A stretch of 34,075 nucleotides of DNA, taken from the NCBI GenBank assembly GCA_030018915.1, contig JASEHE010000010.1, positions 1-34,075 of the forward strand. The letters are read 5' to 3'. The stretch is from Verrucomicrobiota bacterium. Lineage in GTDB: Bacteria; Verrucomicrobiota; Kiritimatiellia; UBA8416; SLMC01. This document shows, piece by piece, positions 1 through 8,446 of the stretch. A program made the position numbers and the translations under genes. Under the pieces are notes generated by a model, which saw only the letters and a program-made list of their open reading frames with translations, was not told where the DNA came from and made no database searches. Within the stretch, counting starts at the first letter, position 1, and every line of letters starts with the position of its first letter.

Positions 1-794
1 CGGCTATTCGTGCTTGTATCGTTGACACCCTATCCAGCCTCAGTGTGTCAGTTGTGTCGCCCAGGCGCGATCCTCTGTTCTGGCGTCTCCCTTCCCTGCT
101 CATCGGCTTCCCCAAGCCGGGGTTTCCCGATTTTCCGCGGTACTATGGAGACGCTACGACTTCCCGAACGCCGCTCCGTCGCCTCGTTTGTCTCGGTCGG
201 CGGTTCCTGCCTCAGACGACTTTGCTTCGCTCGCTGAGGTCGGTCGTCACGCCCTCAACGCCCGGACGTTATTCAGCCGGTGTCGTCCCTGCTTCCGGCT
301 CTCCTTTCGGCGGCCCCGCTCGGGATCTCCCGTGTTTCCGTTGAGACCTTTGCCGTTATGCCGTGTTCCCAGATCCCGGCGGAATCTCTGCGCCTGGCCG
401 TTCTCGGCGCATCGCTGCTGTCCTCCCCTGTCTTCAGAGGGAAGGACTTCCGCGACGCGGTCATTTCGGGATTCAATTGCACGGCCTCCCGGCTTGCTGT
501 GTACGCTTCGTGCCGGCATCGCTGCTGACGACGCAACACTCGCTTATCGGCTGGTGGCCAACCTTTACCGTGCCGCCATTTCAGTCGGCAGGTCTCATCC
601 AGTCAATTTCGTTGCTCGACAGCACCTCCTTTGACTACGGACTTTTCACGGCGCGAGAAGATACGACCCCGCTGCCACCCGGGTCATTTCTGTTCCGGGT
701 CCGACCCGCTTGCGTGGGCGACCCGGAGTCCACGTCGAGCATCTTCTCGCCGCCATCGCGGAGGCACTCAACCGTCTTCGTGTCCGCGGATCGT

Positions 795-2687
795 CTAGGT
801 CAAGAGTTTCAACAGCGCGGGGCCCTGGGTGAAATCGGGCACGATCAGGTCAGCGCCGGCGCAGATCAGGCGCGAGCGCTTCTCCGGGTTCAGGCCGTAG
901 CGGCGCACCTCGTCGGAGGCCACGCCGACGGCTAGGCCACCGCGCTTCTTGCCTTCGCGCAACTCCACCGGCCCATCGCCGAAGCAGGCGAGCGCCGCGC
1001 CGCTCAGCCGGTTCGACGCGAGAATCCGCCGAATCACCTCGCGCTTGGCGTCGTAGGCCGCGTCGTTGCTGGCGCCGTAGATCCCGCCGTCGAACAGACC
1101 GGCGTAGCCGAGCGCCCGCGCCTCGCGGCGAACGTCGGCGTCGTCGGTGCCGCTGGCGAGGTAGAGGCGGACACCGCGCGCGCGCAGGGCTTGGAGGAAC
1201 GGCACGGCGCCCTTGATCGCGAAGTCGCTCACGTCCAGTTCGCCCCGCTCGAGCTTGGCCACGCGTCGGCGCACTGTTTCCATGAGCGATTTCAGGTAGA
1301 CACGTTTGTAGCCGAGTGGGCTAAGCGTCTGATCGGCCGGAACGATCCCGAACTCGCGGACCAGTTCGGCGAGCACGCTCATCTGGCTCATGGTCTGGAT
1401 GCCGGTGGACTTCGTGATGTAGTCGCGCGCGCATGCCACGACGCGGCGGTAGAGCGCCTCGTTGGCGCCGGCAAAGGACAGGCCGAGGATGCTGCGGACG
1501 AACATCGCCTCCATAATCGGCTCCCAGCCCTGGCGTAGCGTGGAGATCGTGCCGTCGTTATCGAAGAGCGCGTGCCGGACGCGGCCGCGGGGCCGGTCGC
1601 CGGTGACGATCTCGATCTCGCTGCCCTTGACGTAGCGGGCGGCGCGCGGGTCGCCGGCCAGTTCGGGGCGGTAAATGTAGTCGGGATCGTATCCGATCGC
1701 GCGAATCTCCTGCGGCGTGGCCGTGCCGGTGGTGCGGAGTTTCCGGACCGTGACGGCCGAGGCGAAGTTGGCGAGGATGGCTGCCTCGCGCGGCGCGGCG
1801 CCGGCGGCCAGCGCGCCGGCGATAGCCGAGACGCTCGTGTCGCCGGCGCCGACCGGGTCGGTCTTCTTGAGAATCTGGATGCCAGGCACGATCTCCAGGC
1901 CGCCGTTCCAGCAGACGACGGAACCACGTTCCCCGCGCGAGATGAAGACGGGCCGGCCCGACATCCGGCGAATCCGGCGGGCAAAGGCCACGGCGTCCTC
2001 GAGCAGAACGCTCTGCTCGGGATGCTGCTTGCAGCCGCACAGTCGCGCCGCCTCGTGGGCGTTGAAACTGTAGATAACCTTCTTGAAACGCTCGCTGCGG
2101 GTGCGCGAGTCGCAGACGAAGATATGCTTCCGGCGCGAGGCAACGAGGCGGTTGATCTTCCGGATCATGGCGTCGGAGGCGATGCCCCGGGCCAGTTGCT
2201 GGTTGAACACAACCGCCTGGACGCGCGGCAGAACGGCTAGCAACGCCTTCTCCAGCGCGTTTTCGCTGTCCGACGACAGCCGGTTGTATACGCCGAAGTC
2301 CACGCGCGGCTCCTCGTCTTCGTCCACGTACGGCTTGCCGTAGACCGGCGTGGCCCATTCCTTGTCCTGGACGACCATCCCGGCGGCGTCAACCTTCAGG
2401 GCCTTCAGCTTGCGGATTATCTCGGCGCCGAAGAGGTCGCCGCCGATGACGCCCAGGGCGAACACCTTCCGAACACCGAGGTCCACGAGGTTGGCGACGA
2501 TATTGCCCGCCCCGCCGAGGCTGTAGGTCTGGTGGCGCACAGGCCGGGTGGTCTTGCCGGTCTCGACGGATCGCTCGGCCAGCGCCGGGTCGATCATCCA
2601 GTACGCGTCGAGACAGAAGTCGCCGAGCACGGCAACACGGGTGGAGCGAATGGCTTTCAGCAGTTTATCGAGTCTCTTTGGTGTCAT
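795..2687 (-). CDS. PfkB/RfaE-type sugar kinase fused to C-terminal HAD-superfamily phosphatase
   Basis: 630 aa ORF. N-terminal half has ribokinase-family motifs (VAVLGDFCLDAYW, SLGGAGNIVANL, DPVGAGDTSVSAIAGALAAG) resembling the HldE kinase domain. C-terminal part has a HAD motif (HALFDNDGTISTLRQGWE) and later LYLASGTDD and CFGDGPVELREGKKRGGLAVGVAS. Confidence 0.85.
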   Translation of the reverse strand: MTPKRLDKLLKAIRSTRVAVLGDFCLDAYWMIDPALAERSVETGKTTRPVRHQTYSLGGAGNIVANLVDLGVRKVFALGVIGGDLFGAEIIRKLKALKVDAAGMVVQDKEWATPVYGKPYVDEDEEPRVDFGVYNRLSSDSENALEKALLAVLPRVQAVVFNQQLARGIASDAMIRKINRLVASRRKHIFVCDSRTRSERFKKVIYSFNAHEAARLCGCKQHPEQSVLLEDAVAFARRIRRMSGRPVFISRGERGSVVCWNGGLEIVPGIQILKKTDPVGAGDTSVSAIAGALAAGAAPREAAILANFASAVTVRKLRTTGTATPQEIRAIGYDPDYIYRPELAGDPRAARYVKGSEIEIVTGDRPRGRVRHALFDNDGTISTLRQGWEPIMEAMFVRSILGLSFAGANEALYRRVVACARDYITKSTGIQTMSQMSVLAELVREFGIVPADQTLSPLGYKRVYLKSLMETVRRRVAKLERGELDVSDFAIKGAVPFLQALRARGVRLYLASGTDDADVRREARALGYAGLFDGGIYGASNDAAYDAKREVIRRILASNRLSGAALACFGDGPVELREGKKRGGLAVGVASDEVRRYGLNPEKRSRLICAGADLIVPDFTQGPALLKLLT

Positions 2688-2768
2688 GGTAATGTCCGTT
2701 TCGTCGAGTAGAGAAAAGAACCACAGTTGAACCGTGAACGCTGAACCGTTGAACCATGCCTCTTTTTC

Positions 2769-3809
2769 CTATCCCACCAGCTTTCGCAGGGCCCGGTACA
2801 GGGATGGGAAGGTTTCGATCTGGTTTCCCTGAATGTAGTGGCCCTTGCCGCCGAAGGCCTCGGGCACGCGGGAGAATACGCTCTTCTGGTCCCGAAAATA
2901 GTATCCGAACTTCTTCTCATCGGCCAGATGGTCGGGCTGGCAGGGCCGGAGGTCGAAGTTCGCCGTGGTCAGACCGTTGGCTGGGCGGCCGACGTTGGCC
3001 GTCATCGAAAGGGCCTTGAGCAGGACTTCCGGACCAGTCACTGCGGAGCCGATATTCAGGACCACGCCGCCGGCCAAGTTCCCGACCTCGTTGACATAGA
3101 TAAGGAAATCGCGGCCGCTCGTTCCGCCCTTGGCTTCGCCGTCGAACCCGGGATGCTGGTCCAGGACATCCGTGCCGATGCCGACGTGGATGGTCATGGG
3201 CAAGCCGCACTTGTAGGCGCGGGCGAGCACGCTGACCTCGTGATGCCGAAAGAACAACTTGGCCCTCGCGGCGGGACGCGGCACGCAGGCCGACTCGACG
3301 CTGGCGCGGAAGTCGGGGTCCCTCATCGCGCGGCCCAGCGACTCGCCAAGGCCAAGTCTCCCGGCGTTGCCGACCCGGAGCGCGGCGGCGATCCACGCGA
3401 ACTCGAAAGCCATGCCGAATTGCCCCTTGGGCAGAGCGTTGGGCACGGTTTCGCTTGTCTCGCCGATGAGGGCGAGTTCGAAATCGTGGATGGCCGTGGC
3501 GCCGTTGCCGGCCACCAGCGTGACAAGGCGGCGCTCGATGAGGTCGGCCAAGAGCGGCCCGAGCCCGTTCTTGATAAGGTGGGCGCCCGTGAAGCAGATC
3601 ACCGCTCGGCTGTCGGCGCGCGCCTCGACCATCGCGCGGGCCACCGCCTCGATCGCGGCTGCCGTATCCGGCGGAAGGCGGTCGGCGCCGGCCAGGGCGG
3701 CGTCGGGCCAGACCAAGTCGTCGTAATGAACCCGGTTCTGCCGCCCCACGAGCGGATAGGTCTGTATCTTCGAGGCGTCAAAGAAGCCGTATCGTCCATT
3801 GTACTCCAT
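2769..3809 (-). CDS. Conserved hypothetical protein, deoxyhypusine synthase-like (tentative)
   Basis: In-frame ATG at 3809 (MEYNGRYGFFDASKIQTYPLVG) preferred over the upstream ORF start at 3863. Segment AVICFTGAHLIKNGLGPLLADLIERRLVTLVAGNGATAIHDFELALIG resembles deoxyhypusine-synthase-like proteins from memory; not verified. Confidence 0.6.
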   Translation of the reverse strand: MEYNGRYGFFDASKIQTYPLVGRQNRVHYDDLVWPDAALAGADRLPPDTAAAIEAVARAMVEARADSRAVICFTGAHLIKNGLGPLLADLIERRLVTLVAGNGATAIHDFELALIGETSETVPNALPKGQFGMAFEFAWIAAALRVGNAGRLGLGESLGRAMRDPDFRASVESACVPRPAARAKLFFRHHEVSVLARAYKCGLPMTIHVGIGTDVLDQHPGFDGEAKGGTSGRDFLIYVNEVGNLAGGVVLNIGSAVTGPEVLLKALSMTANVGRPANGLTTANFDLRPCQPDHLADEKKFGYYFRDQKSVFSRVPEAFGGKGHYIQGNQIETFPSLYRALRKLVG

Positions 3810-3959
3810 AGAGCGCTCCCGAAAAACGGAAGCCAATATAGAGGAGGACGCCGAAAAAAGCACTCACGGAAATCGCTGAACTGTTGGCGCGCGCTGAAGG
3901 CGTAGAGTTGGTGAAGGGCCGGCTGGGCAGGAACCCAACTCAGCGATGACCAAGAGCCG

Positions 3960-4254
3960 CGGCGCGACATGCGTTTTGAGCGTCTTGGCCAGGGTGCTGG
4001 TCGCCTGGGCAGCGGACAGCGCTTCCGCCACCGCCACTCAGGCGCGTTCGCAGGTCGAGCTGATGCGGATGGATGTCGAGCGCCTCCTGATGATTACGGA
4101 AGCGCTCTGGACGATTACGAGATGAACACGGATACACAGACGAACAACCGGTCCAGAAGGTCCAGGAGATTGACATGCTGGACGGACGTCTTGACGGCAA
4201 GGTTGCCAAGCAACCGCCGTCAAAATGCCCGCACAGACAACGCTCCTTGACTAC
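3960..4254 (+). pseudogene. Frameshifted remnant of a small protein with a C-terminal CPxC-like (zinc ribbon-like) end
   Basis: One frame reads ...RSQVELMRMDVERLLMITEALWTITR-stop. From 4121 another frame continues DEHGYTDEQPVQKVQEIDMLDGRLDGKVAKQPPSKCPHRQRSL. Together they look like one small protein broken by a frameshift between 4110 and 4121. Confidence 0.5.
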
Positions 4255-5594
4255 GGCGCGGCGTCGGGCTCGGTCGGCGCTGCGGCTGCCGCTTCATCGG
4301 CCGGCTTGGTCTCAGAGGTCTCCGCCCAGGCCGCGGCTGCCGGGGTTTCCGCCGCCTGCTCGGGCGCTTCTTCTTGCGCCGACTCTTCTTCCTCCTTCTG
4401 GCCGAGGCCGTGCCACTGGGCCAGGCAGTCGTCCAGGATTTCCAGGGCTTCCTCGATCTCCTCGTCCTTCACGTTCAGCGGCGGCAGGAACCGGCAGACG
4501 GTTTCGGCCGTGGCCAGCGTGAGCAGTCCGTTCTCGATCAGGAGCGAGGCCAGCGGCTTGGCGGATTGGTCCAGGGCCAGCCCCAGCATCAGGCCCTTGC
4601 CACGGACTTCCTTCACGTGCTCGTATTTCAGGATGAACTTTCGCATTTCGTCGGCGAACTGCTTGCCGACCGTCCGCGCCCGATCGAGAAGATGCTCTTC
4701 CTCGATTGCGTCTATCGTGGCCAGCGCGGCGGCGCAGGCCAACGGCGCGCCGCCGAATGTGCTGGCATGGTTGCCCGGCTGGAACACGTCTGCCAGTTTC
4801 GCGTTGCTCACGACCGCTCCGATCGGATATCCGCTGCCCAGCGCCTTAGCCAGCGAGAAAGCGTCGGGCTTCACGCCCGCGCAGTTCTGATACCCGAACC
4901 AATGCCCGGTCCGGCCCATGCCGCACTGGACCTCGTCGCAGAGCATGAGCAGGTCCTTCTCGTCGCAAAGCGCGCGGACCCCTAGCATGAAGGCTTCGTC
5001 AGCCGGAACGATCCCGCCCTCGCCCTGAATCGCCTCGAGCAAGACGGCCACGGTTTTGTCGTTCACCAGGGCGCGGACCGACTCCAGGTTGTTGAACTCG
5101 GCGTAGACGAATCCCACTGGAAGCGGCTCGAACCCCTTCTGTATCTTGTCCTGGCCGGTAGCTGCCGCGGTCGCCAGCGTCCGGCCGTGGAAGGAATTCT
5201 TCATCGTAATGATTTCGTGCCGGCCCTTCTCGTGGCCCCACAACCTGGCGAGCTTGATGAGCCCCTCGTTGGCCTCGGCGCCCGAGTTGCCGAAGAAGCA
5301 CTTGCCCCCGAGCCCGAGCCGCGCCAGCCGCTCGGCCAGCCTGGCCTGGTTCCCGTTGAAGTACAGGTTCGAGAAGTGGGTGGCTTGCGCCACCTGTTTT
5401 CGGACGGCCTCGACCACCTTCGGATGGCAGTGCCCCACGTTCAGCACGGAAATCCCGGCCATGAAATCGAGGTACACCTTGCCGTCGGCGTCCCACACCT
5501 TCGTTCCATTGCCCTTCACCAGCGTCAGGCTCTGGGCATAGGTCGGCATCACGTATTGCTTGTACAGTTCCTTGATCGCGTCACTTTTGCTCAT
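4251..5594 (-). CDS. argD: Acetylornithine aminotransferase (class III PLP aminotransferase) with acidic/Ala-rich C-terminal tail
   Basis: 447 aa. FLDFMAGISVLNVGHCHPKVVEAVRKQ, GKCFFGNSGAEANEGLIKLAR, LLMLCDEVQCGMGRTGHWFGYQ, FSLAKALGSGYPIGA. Lies downstream of argJ and argB. Confidence 0.93.
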   Translation of the reverse strand: MSKSDAIKELYKQYVMPTYAQSLTLVKGNGTKVWDADGKVYLDFMAGISVLNVGHCHPKVVEAVRKQVAQATHFSNLYFNGNQARLAERLARLGLGGKCFFGNSGAEANEGLIKLARLWGHEKGRHEIITMKNSFHGRTLATAAATGQDKIQKGFEPLPVGFVYAEFNNLESVRALVNDKTVAVLLEAIQGEGGIVPADEAFMLGVRALCDEKDLLMLCDEVQCGMGRTGHWFGYQNCAGVKPDAFSLAKALGSGYPIGAVVSNAKLADVFQPGNHASTFGGAPLACAAALATIDAIEEEHLLDRARTVGKQFADEMRKFILKYEHVKEVRGKGLMLGLALDQSAKPLASLLIENGLLTLATAETVCRFLPPLNVKDEEIEEALEILDDCLAQWHGLGQKEEEESAQEEAPEQAAETPAAAAWAETSETKPADEAAAAAPTEPDAAP

Positions 5595-6513
5595 CGCTTA
5601 CAATCTCCGTTCCAACTCCTTTGTCCGTGAATATCTCCAACAACAGCGAATGCGGCATCCGCCCGTCCACCATGTGAATCTTGCCGACGCCGAACTTCAG
5701 CGCTTCCAGCCCGCCGCGCACCTTGGGCAACATTCCTCCGTCAATGACGCCCCTGGCCGCCAGCTCTTCCACATCGCCGGCTTTCAGCGTTGTGATGATG
5801 GATTCCGGGTCGTCCCGATCCCGGAGCAGTCCCGACACGTCCGTGAGGAACACCAGCTTGCGGGCCCTCAGCGCCTTGGCCACGGCGGCCGCCGAGCTGT
5901 CGGCGTTGACGTTGTGGATTTTGCCGTCCGGGCCCATGCCGAGCGGCGTGATGACCGGGATCACGCCCTGCTTCAGCAGCTTGCGGACCGGCGCTGTGTT
6001 CACCTCGTCCGGTTCGCCGACGAACCCCCAGTCCATGGTCTGGCCCGTCGCCGGATCAACCTCGACGAGCTTCCTCACACGGAGGATTGCCTCGCCGTTG
6101 ATCGTCTGCGCCGGGGCGCCTTTCTCCTGAAGCAGCCGCACGATCTCGGGGTTCACTTCGTCCTTGATGATCCGTTCGACGATCTTGATCGTCTTCTCGC
6201 AGGTCACCCGCAGGCCCTTGACGAATTTCGCTTCAAGCCCGCTTTCCTTCATGCCGCGCGTGATCGCTTTGCCGCCGCCGTGCACGACGATCGGCTGCAT
6301 GCCCACGCATTCCATGAAGGCCACATCCGTCAGCGCTCCCTCCGCGTTCTCTTTATTCTCCATGGCGCTTCCGCCGTACTTCACCACCACAATCTCGCCG
6401 TGAAGGTCCTGAATGTACGGGAGCGCCTCGATCAGCACCCCCGCTTTCTTGATCACTTCCCGCATCTGGCCGGTCGCGCCGGCCGGTCCAGCAGCCGAAC
6501 GAAGCCCGTTCAT
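5581..6513 (-). CDS. argB: Acetylglutamate kinase
   Basis: EIVVVKYGGSAMENKE, ECVGMQPIVVHGGGKAITRGMKESG, VFLTDVSGLLRD, GGMLPKVRGGLEAL. ATG at 6513 overlaps the argJ stop (ATGA). Confidence 0.94.
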   Translation of the reverse strand: MNGLRSAAGPAGATGQMREVIKKAGVLIEALPYIQDLHGEIVVVKYGGSAMENKENAEGALTDVAFMECVGMQPIVVHGGGKAITRGMKESGLEAKFVKGLRVTCEKTIKIVERIIKDEVNPEIVRLLQEKGAPAQTINGEAILRVRKLVEVDPATGQTMDWGFVGEPDEVNTAPVRKLLKQGVIPVITPLGMGPDGKIHNVNADSSAAAVAKALRARKLVFLTDVSGLLRDRDDPESIITTLKAGDVEELAARGVIDGGMLPKVRGGLEALKFGVGKIHMVDGRMPHSLLLEIFTDKGVGTEIVSDEQK

Positions 6514-7721
6514 GTCGTATACTCCGAGTTGATCCGCGCGTAGTCCGGGCTGCAGTCGCACGTATAGACCGTATCCGCCGCGCGCCCGAGGCGCAGGTCA
6601 ACGTTCACCGAGAACCGCTTTTTGCCAAGCGCTTTCCGCAGTTCGGCCGGCGACTTCGCGGACGCCATACGGCCGCGCCGGACGACCAGGAGCTCGTCGA
6701 ACCGGATATCCACCTTCTCTTCCGCCACGCGGGCCCCGGAATACCCCACCGCGTCAATGATCCGACCCCAGTTCGGGTCTTCGCCGAACCACGAGGTCTT
6801 GACCAACAACGAGTTGGCGATTGCCCGGGCCGCCGCGTGGGCATCCGCGGCCGACGCCGCCCCGCGCACGTTCACGGTCACGAACTTGGTGGCGCCTTCG
6901 CCGTCTTCGGCCACTTTCAACGCCAGGGCCAGGGCTGCGGCCTCTACGGCCCGGACGAATACCGGCCACTGCCGATGTGTCCGGGTGAGCGGCCGGTTGC
7001 CGGCCGCGCCGTTGGCCAGAAACAGCGCCGTGTCGTTGCAGCTCTGGTCGCCGTCCACCGTAATGCGATTGAAGCTGTGCTCGACCGCCGCAGCCAGCGC
7101 GGCCTGGAGCGCGCCGGCCGCCACCGCCGCGTCAGTCGTCAGGAAAGCGAGCATGGTCGCCAGGCTCGGCTCGATCATGCCTGCGCCCTTGGCCATGCCG
7201 CCGATCCGCGCGCGCCGTCCATCAATCGAGAACTCCAGCGCCACCTGCTTGTCGGTCGTGTCGGTGGTCAGAATGGCCCGCGCGGCGGCGGCCCCGCCTG
7301 CCCGCGAGAGGCTTTGCGCCGCGAGCCGGATGCCCTTCGCGATCTTGTCCATGGGCATGGGCCGGCCGATAACGCCGGTCGAGCACACAAACACCGTCCG
7401 CTCGGCGACCCCGAGGGCGCCCGCCGTCAGCGCGGCCATGCGCCGGGCGTCCCGCACTCCTTGCGGGCCATTGCAGGCGTTCGCGTTCCCGGCGTTGACG
7501 ACAACAGCGCGCGCGCGCCGGTCCTTCAGCCGTTCCCGGCACAACTTGACATGGGCGCCCTGGATACGGTTGGTCGTGAACACGCCAGCCACGGTGGCAT
7601 CGGCATCCGACACGAGCAGGGCCATGTCGTTTCGCCCGGGCTTGACCCCGGCGGCAACGCCGCAGGCCCGATATCCCGCCGGAGCCGTCACACCGCCGCG
7701 CGCATGTTTCCACAGATTCAT
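6510..7721 (-). CDS. argJ: Bifunctional glutamate N-acetyltransferase / ornithine acetyltransferase
   Basis: 403 aa. GVAAGVKPGRNDMALLVSDADATVAGVFTTNRIQGAHV, VVNAGNANACNGPQG, GGMAKGAGMIEPSLATMLAFLTTDA (autoprocessing KGAGMI region), NRITVDGDQSCNDTALFLANG. Confidence 0.95.
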   Translation of the reverse strand: MNLWKHARGGVTAPAGYRACGVAAGVKPGRNDMALLVSDADATVAGVFTTNRIQGAHVKLCRERLKDRRARAVVVNAGNANACNGPQGVRDARRMAALTAGALGVAERTVFVCSTGVIGRPMPMDKIAKGIRLAAQSLSRAGGAAAARAILTTDTTDKQVALEFSIDGRRARIGGMAKGAGMIEPSLATMLAFLTTDAAVAAGALQAALAAAVEHSFNRITVDGDQSCNDTALFLANGAAGNRPLTRTHRQWPVFVRAVEAAALALALKVAEDGEGATKFVTVNVRGAASAADAHAAARAIANSLLVKTSWFGEDPNWGRIIDAVGYSGARVAEEKVDIRFDELLVVRRGRMASAKSPAELRKALGKKRFSVNVDLRLGRAADTVYTCDCSPDYARINSEYTT

Positions 7722-7911
7722 GATCCTACCGCGCCGATCGTTCTTACTTCCGCCAGCAGCGACAGACTATCGAACATCGCGCCTCCAATGTCGAACGGAA
7801 AATTCCAGATAGAACCCGGCCTGACGCCCCGGTCCTACTACAGTCCCGTACTGGCGGCTTTCCGTATGCGATTCATGATGAGATGGCCAGCGTGTTCTAT
7901 TTGATTGCGCT

Positions 7912-8027
7912 GAAAAACCCCACAGTTTCGTAATTCATGTGGGGCACATGCCCCACCACCTTCGTAATCGTGCTCGTCCTTCGTCCTCGATTTTCTTCCA
8001 CTTTCCGGGGACGAAGGACGAGCACGA
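7912..8027. repeat. Dispersed intergenic element, copy 1, containing a perfect 19-bp inverted repeat
   Basis: GAAAAACCCCACAGTTTCGTAATTCATGTGGGGCACATGCCCCACCACCTTCGTAATCGT...TCCTCGATTTTCTTCCACTTTCCG matches in inverse orientation at 16936-17018. TCGTGCTCGTCCTTCGTCC (7968-7986) is the exact reverse complement of 8009-8027. Confidence 0.85.
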
Positions 8028-8060
8028 CAAGAAGCGGTTCGTGGGGAAACTGCAAGCCGC

Positions 8061-8088
8061 GAGCTGGGAGCTGATGACTGACAACTGA
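8061..8088. repeat. Degenerate heptamer array
   Basis: GAGCTGG GAGCTGA TGACTGA CAACTGA, four consecutive 7-bp units sharing nnnCTGa. Confidence 0.7.
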
Positions 8089-8140
8089 TTACGGGGTTGT
8101 GCCGCGGCTCGTCTTGGGCCGGCGGTGGAGGAACCTGACG

Positions 8141-8316
8141 ATGAGAGAAACGAAGCGACAGTCGAGCGGGCTGGCGCTGTTGGGCGGTGAGAAGGCGGCC
8201 CGGTCCGAGCCGGGCGAGATGTTCACACATGGCCGATCGTGACGCCGGAGCGCGAGCAGACGGTGCTGGAGGTGATCCGCAACGGCAAGATGAGCCAGTG
8301 GGACACCACCCCTTGA
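8141..8316 (+). pseudogene. Truncated, frameshifted N-terminus of a DegT/DnrJ/EryC1/StrS-type aminotransferase
   Basis: MRETKRQSSGLALLGGEKAARSEPGEMFTH in one frame, then WPIVTPEREQTVLEVIRNGKMSQWDTTP-stop in another from 8230. Matches the family N-terminus (LxGGxKA...WPxVTxEExxxVLEVLxxGxxS). The rest of the enzyme is absent. Confidence 0.75.
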
Positions 8317-8446
8317 TCTTGCGGCTCTTCAAGTCCAGGAAAGCCGCCAGAATCCCCGGGATGACCCCCGAAAACCCCCGAAAAAAAACTGCCTGGACTA
8401 CTTCATTCCCAAACGTTCTGTCCCATGAACCGTGAACACTTTCTTT

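Noticed and set aside
1-790. Group II intron end on the minus strand
   Set aside because: Purine bias of the minus strand suggested it, but no domain V-like hairpin or reverse transcriptase could be recognised.
2838-3905. 355-aa plus-strand ORF
   Set aside because: Antisense to the deoxyhypusine-synthase-like gene.
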